DNA from: Muricea muricata
Lineage: Eukaryota; Cnidaria; Anthozoa; Malacalcyonacea; Plexauridae
Reading direction: 5' to 3'
NCBI GenBank assembly: GCA_963855995.1
Contig: OY979719.1
Coordinates: 4,774,001-4,838,000, forward strand
DNA: 64,000 nucleotides
In this document: in pieces, positions 50,068-64,000 of the stretch
Layout: the number at the start of each line of letters is the position of its first letter
Position numbering within the stretch: the stretch's first letter is position 1
The notes under the pieces: generated by a model
Databases searched by the model: none
Seen by the model: only the letters and a program-made list of their open reading frames with translations
Told to the model about the DNA's origin: nothing
Made by a program: the position numbers and the translations under genes

Positions 50068-50264
50068 AAAGGCCTTTCTACACGATACGATTTGTCGCAT
50101 ACAATTCTTACTCTGGCGTATGGAAACGAGCGCTGATGTCAGATTATTACTCGTTCGCTGATGGCAAAAGTTGAAATCTGACGTGTTTCACGTGTGTTTA
50201 CTCCATCACATACGCCAGAGTAAGAATTGTATGCAACAAATCATGTAGTGTAGATAGGCCTTAA
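50068..50264. mobile_element. Foldback element
   Basis: Arms gcatacaattcttactctgg and ccagagtaagaattgtatgc, with outer ends aaggcctttctacac / gtgtagataggcctt, enclose about 70 bp. Non-coding. Confidence 0.8.
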
Positions 50265-51194
50265 GGTTGCTTGATAACCACTCTCCTCGTCAGAGGCTTC
50301 TTTATTTCTTAAGCTAGCGCCTTTTTCATTAATCTCACACAACATTCCGCAGACATCGAGGTTCACAAAGGATTATGAAAAGTTGAAATTTGAAAAAGGA
50401 AGCCTCTGCCATATAATGTGTTCAAGCGAGCAATTTTTTGAGCACGGCATGGCGTGGTGATAACTCAGATTCATAAAATCTGTCACATCTGTCACAATCT
50501 GTCACAAAATCTTATCATAGATGGCAAGTAAATTGTTTATAATTACCAATGTTCAGGGTTCGAATTAGTGAGGAAAAATTGATGGGCAAATTTTCTTTAT
50601 GAAAATCTCTAGGAAAATTTAGTTTTGCAAAGCGGAAACACTGACAAAATGGCAGCCATTTCATTATAAATTTTGTAAGACATTCTACCTTTTTACACAA
50701 AAAAAGGCAAGCCTAAATCTTCTTTCTGCACACAAAAAGGGATACCTAGACCTTGTTTGTTAGTTGCAAAATAAAATTTGCACATCGTTTAGAAAAATGA
50801 TGTGCAACTTTTACTACTTAGGTCTAAATGATTTGCAAATTGCACATTGCACACTGTTAATTCGAACCCTGCAAATGTTTCTTTTACGTTGAAGAAAATG
50901 CAAATGCTTTTGGGATTTGCTATATTTTGAAAGAATTTAATATGTAAATTCACCATCTTGGAAACATTATATGGCAGAGGCTTCAAGGTACCAGTTAAAA
51001 AAAAAAAAACCTCTGCAAAGGAAAGTGGCTTGATAGCCTGTATTTTAAGTCTTCCCTATTGATTATTATCGAATATTGAGGGAAAAACGACTTGGAGCAA
51101 ATACAACTAGGGGTGAAAAGATGCGGGTGGGAAACAACTTGTAATCTTGCCAACCTGGTTTCCTCTAAAGTCAGCAAAATTTAGTCAACCTGGT

Positions 51195-51571
51195 TCAGGC
51201 TTTCCAAAATTGCGCTAACCAAACCTGGGTTACCGCTGCATTACCGCAAACCTTGATTTGCGGTAACCTAATCTGGTTTTCTATCTTTGACATGTTTCAT
51301 GTAACGTTATGACAATTTTGCCTTGTACGGGATTAAGATTGAGATTCGTTATACCTAATTAAATACATTTTTTCGTTTGACAGTTTGGCTTAGTTTAATA
51401 TTTTTACAATAATGTTTACAAAACTCGCAACATTGACTGCCATGTGAGTAAACAGTCATTTCTACTTGAGATTTCTCTCTTTAAAATCTGCGGTAACCTG
51501 GCTACCGCAAACGTGGTTTTGCAGTAACCCAAATTCGTTTCTGCCAGTTCTAATTCTGGAAAGCCTGTGAT
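51195..51571. mobile_element. Foldback element
   Basis: Outer ends caggctttccaaaatt and aattctggaaagcctg are inverted, as are gctaaccaaacctgggttac- and gcagtaacccaaat-type inner tracts. About 377 bp, non-coding. Confidence 0.6.
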
Positions 51572-52327
51572 TTTTGCCAATTCAGAGGCCTATCTCACTA
51601 TAAAACTGTTGCAAGAAAGCATGAATGTGAATACGAGGTGTTCTACTATGGCACATGTTTCAGTCTGGTTTCTGGAGGACCACAATTAGCAGGAAAATAT
51701 CACACATTTTGTAATGCTACTTTAGTTGTCAATACTGCCATAAAAACCTAACCACACTCTCTATCCCAATACCTCAAGTACCTCGCACAATAAAAGTAGC
51801 ATTCCAAGATAACAGCAATTAAAACATTGATCATTTTTTGCAATATCTAAAACTAAATAGCTCGACCATTAACTTTTTTGAAAATTATAAAGTGCTCACA
51901 CTGAAATTCTCGAAACTCAATACAACTTCCTTACCGTTGCGGCCATGTCAAAATAAAACCGATTAAATTTTCAAGATCTTCTTTATCAAATTCTTTTCTA
52001 CCATTCTTATGCGCTAAGAGAAAAGAAAATTTGAACAGACTAAAAAACAGCTTCTTGTATTGGTCTAATACTACACCACGTAGACCACCACACCAAAACA
52101 AAACCACGACGTAGCACAAACAAAACTCCACTCACTTTTCTCCAATGTTGCGAGGATATCACTGCAACAATCAGGCATCTTAGAGCCGTGTAAACAGGAA
52201 TAACATATCTAGTTGTGATTGCCTTCACAATTGGATATTTCGGCGAAATCCAACATACTTTTTAGTACGGTAAAATAGCTTAATTGCAGCCGAGTGAACC
52301 GCCATGTTTTAACATTGCTCGGCCGTG

Positions 52328-52495
52328 TGCAGATTAGGCTCTAGATTCCGGCCTCACCAGGGGGGGGGGGAGGGGGGGAGCGCGAATCTAGATTTCGATT
52401 GTAGTCCCCACCAGGGGGAGTGAGACTCTAAATCTTAGCCCCCACAAGGGGAAGTGGAACTCTAGATTGTAGCCCCCATCAGGGGGAGGGAGAAT
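52328..52495. repeat. ~43-bp tandem repeat with ccaccaggggga units
   Basis: About four units of the form tctagattgtagcccccacc plus agggggaggga. Confidence 0.7.
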
Positions 52496-53292
52496 TTTTT
52501 CCGGTCAAATTTATGAGCAGGCGAATTCCCGAACATTTTGACAATTTTCTGCAATTTTGATTTTTTAAAACAGTACCCAAAAAATGGCTAAAAAAGTACC
52601 GAAGGGTTTTGCCTCAACTTCTTGCCAGCTTTCTTGTTGTTTTTAGAAGAAATTAGAGAGGTGGTCCAGTCACTCCTGAGCAGGTCTGTGCGAGGTTCCT
52701 CAGGACCCACCTGCGCTTAAAAAATTTTGACTTTTTCATTTGTTTAGAGCTAAAGTAGTATCTATAAAAAGAACTATTGAGGTAAATTAATGTCAGATGT
52801 TATTGTGGTTATTAATCAAATTATAATTTAGTGGAAACAAAACGTAAATTTAACATCGCAAAACTTTAGATCCGCAAGCTCAGATCTTCATTAAAAATGG
52901 TAAAAATCTTTTTAACTGTAGCACAATTTTCTTTAATAAATAATTCTAAGGAAATTACTTCGTTACAATATTATCAATTAACCTGGTTGCGCTACACTTT
53001 TGTAAAGCTCTTGACTCTTGAGAATACAAATAAACGCTAAAAATACAACATGGAAATACTAACTGTTCCCAATTACGAGCTGGTTCAAAGATACATGTCT
53101 GGTCCTTGCATCCATTTGTTTATTAACGCCTGGGGCTGGTTGTATAAAACTCTTAATCACTTTTTTAATCTCAGTTTTGTTGTTAAATAGTGATTAAGTA
53201 CAAAATACGTTGTTCTGATTGGTTGACGTTTCTACTTATCATAGTTAACTTTAATCACTTTTTTATTTATCACTAGCGACATAAGCAACATC

Positions 53293-53965
53293 AGGGTTGG
53301 TAGATTTTATGAATTAATACGCCAAACCGTCATTAGTACCATCAAAATAACGAAGAGAACAAAAGGCAAATACAAAGGAAAACAATGAGTATTGTTAAAA
53401 ATTTGGTCTATTTATGCAGGCAATCTACCAACCCTGAGCAACATGACAAAGGATAATTTTTCTCGGAGGTTTACGAAGACAAAGCAGGGAGAACTTTCTT
53501 GAATTGCTTTTGTTCTACCTTAGCATACACTGGTAGTTTTACCATACTTGTGCTTGTGCTTTTGTTGATGCTCATCCCGCACACTTCACTGCATTTCTTT
53601 AATTTGCCTTTTGCTTTAGCTTGTGCTTATGTCACTGGTAGGGCCAGGCTTAAGGTCTATTACATCTATACGTTGAGATCAGAGCGAAGCCAGCCCGACA
53701 ATTTGGTCATGCTATGCAAATTTAAGTCGTCATTATTATTTCTTTAGAAATTGATTCCTTATACGGTCTATAAACACAGAAAATTTGCATGAGCAAATGT
53801 CGGGCTGGCTTCGCAACCAGGGTTGCCAGACTGCATGCATAAATTAGCCAAACTTTTAACAATGCTCTTTGTTTTTCATTGTATTTGCCTTTTGTTTTCT
53901 TTGTTTTTGTGAAAGCACTAATGATGGTTTGGCTTAATTATTCAAGAAATCTGGCAACCCTGTTC
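53293..53965. mobile_element. Cluster of three foldback elements
   Basis: 53293-53447 has ends atcagggttggtagatt / aatctaccaaccctga. 53680-53812 has agcgaagccagcccgacaat / tgtcgggctggcttcg. 53815-53965 has ccagggttgccagac / tctggcaaccctg. The first and third share aaacaatgagtattgttaaa-type interiors in opposite orientation, suggesting the same family. Confidence 0.65.
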
Positions 53966-54255
53966 GCAACTGGTTGAGATCAATTTTTGTAGCACGTTGA
54001 AGCAATTTTCTGTCCTGTATATTACATCGTCTGATCGCCTTGAAAGCTAAAAGCAACGCACTTTTAAAACGAGCCCTCCACTCTTTGCAGAACTGAAAGA
54101 GAACGAAACAGATTGAAAACTGAACCGTCTAAAGCACTCAACTATTCCCACTCTAATGTCGCTTCTTTTCAAAAAACTCATCAAGATTGTTCTGCTTGAT
54201 GTTTTTCTATCTGTAACCCTAGTCTGATATTTTAACTGTTGTTGTATATTCATAA

Positions 54256-64000
<9,745 letters not shown>

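Larger units (their letters stand above)
48071..54255. other. Gene-poor intergenic region
   Basis: No conventional gene recognised over about 6 kb. It contains two LINE 3' ends (48630-48994, 49545-50000), a TG-rich microsatellite, and foldback elements at 50068-50264, 51195-51571, 53133-53275, 53293-53447, about 53680-53812 and 53815-53965. The 3' UTR of SEL1L should lie at its right end. Confidence 0.5.

Overview
This window reads as nuclear DNA of an invertebrate animal. The genes carry dozens of short GT-AG introns, the sequence is AT-rich, and introns and intergenic DNA are packed with small foldback elements, SINE and LINE remnants and minisatellites. Two large genes are easily recognised as orthologs of human USP34 and SEL1L, and two single-exon rhodopsin-like receptors sit between them. 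A cnidarian such as an anemone or coral is my best guess, but this is inference and not proof. Exons were joined by eye from splice signals, reading phase and remembered similarity to the human proteins, so individual boundaries can be off by a few bases.

Layout. (1) 369-1455, + strand: a two-exon gene with hemopexin-like repeats; its intron is a TG-rich satellite. (2) 2788-41616, - strand: USP34, a giant ubiquitin-specific protease. I located 70 coding exons (about 9.4 kb, roughly 3,100 residues) covering the N-terminal helical region, a ubiquitin-like region, the complete catalytic domain (Cys and His boxes present) and the long C-terminal region. The first exon and one piece of about 25 residues were not found. 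(3) 44487-48070, + strand: two related single-exon class A GPCR genes, the first a frameshifted pseudogene and the second intact with unusual DRY and CWxP motifs. (4) 48071-54255: a gene-poor stretch with two LINE 3' ends, microsatellites and foldback elements. (5) 54256 to beyond 64000, - strand: SEL1L, the Sel1-repeat adaptor of the ER-associated degradation (HRD1) complex. Twenty exons are visible, including a very long acidic N-terminal exon that runs off the window.

USP34 and SEL1L both belong to the ubiquitin system (deubiquitination; ER-associated degradation), but nothing in the sequence shows that they are co-regulated. I see no bacterial, viral or CRISPR-type system. The most unusual structures are mobile-element events: a foldback element inserted inside the tRNA-like part of a SINE, several non-autonomous elements with readable 8-bp target duplications, an intron made almost wholly of two palindromic elements, and a 31-bp minisatellite with a four-unit higher-order repeat.
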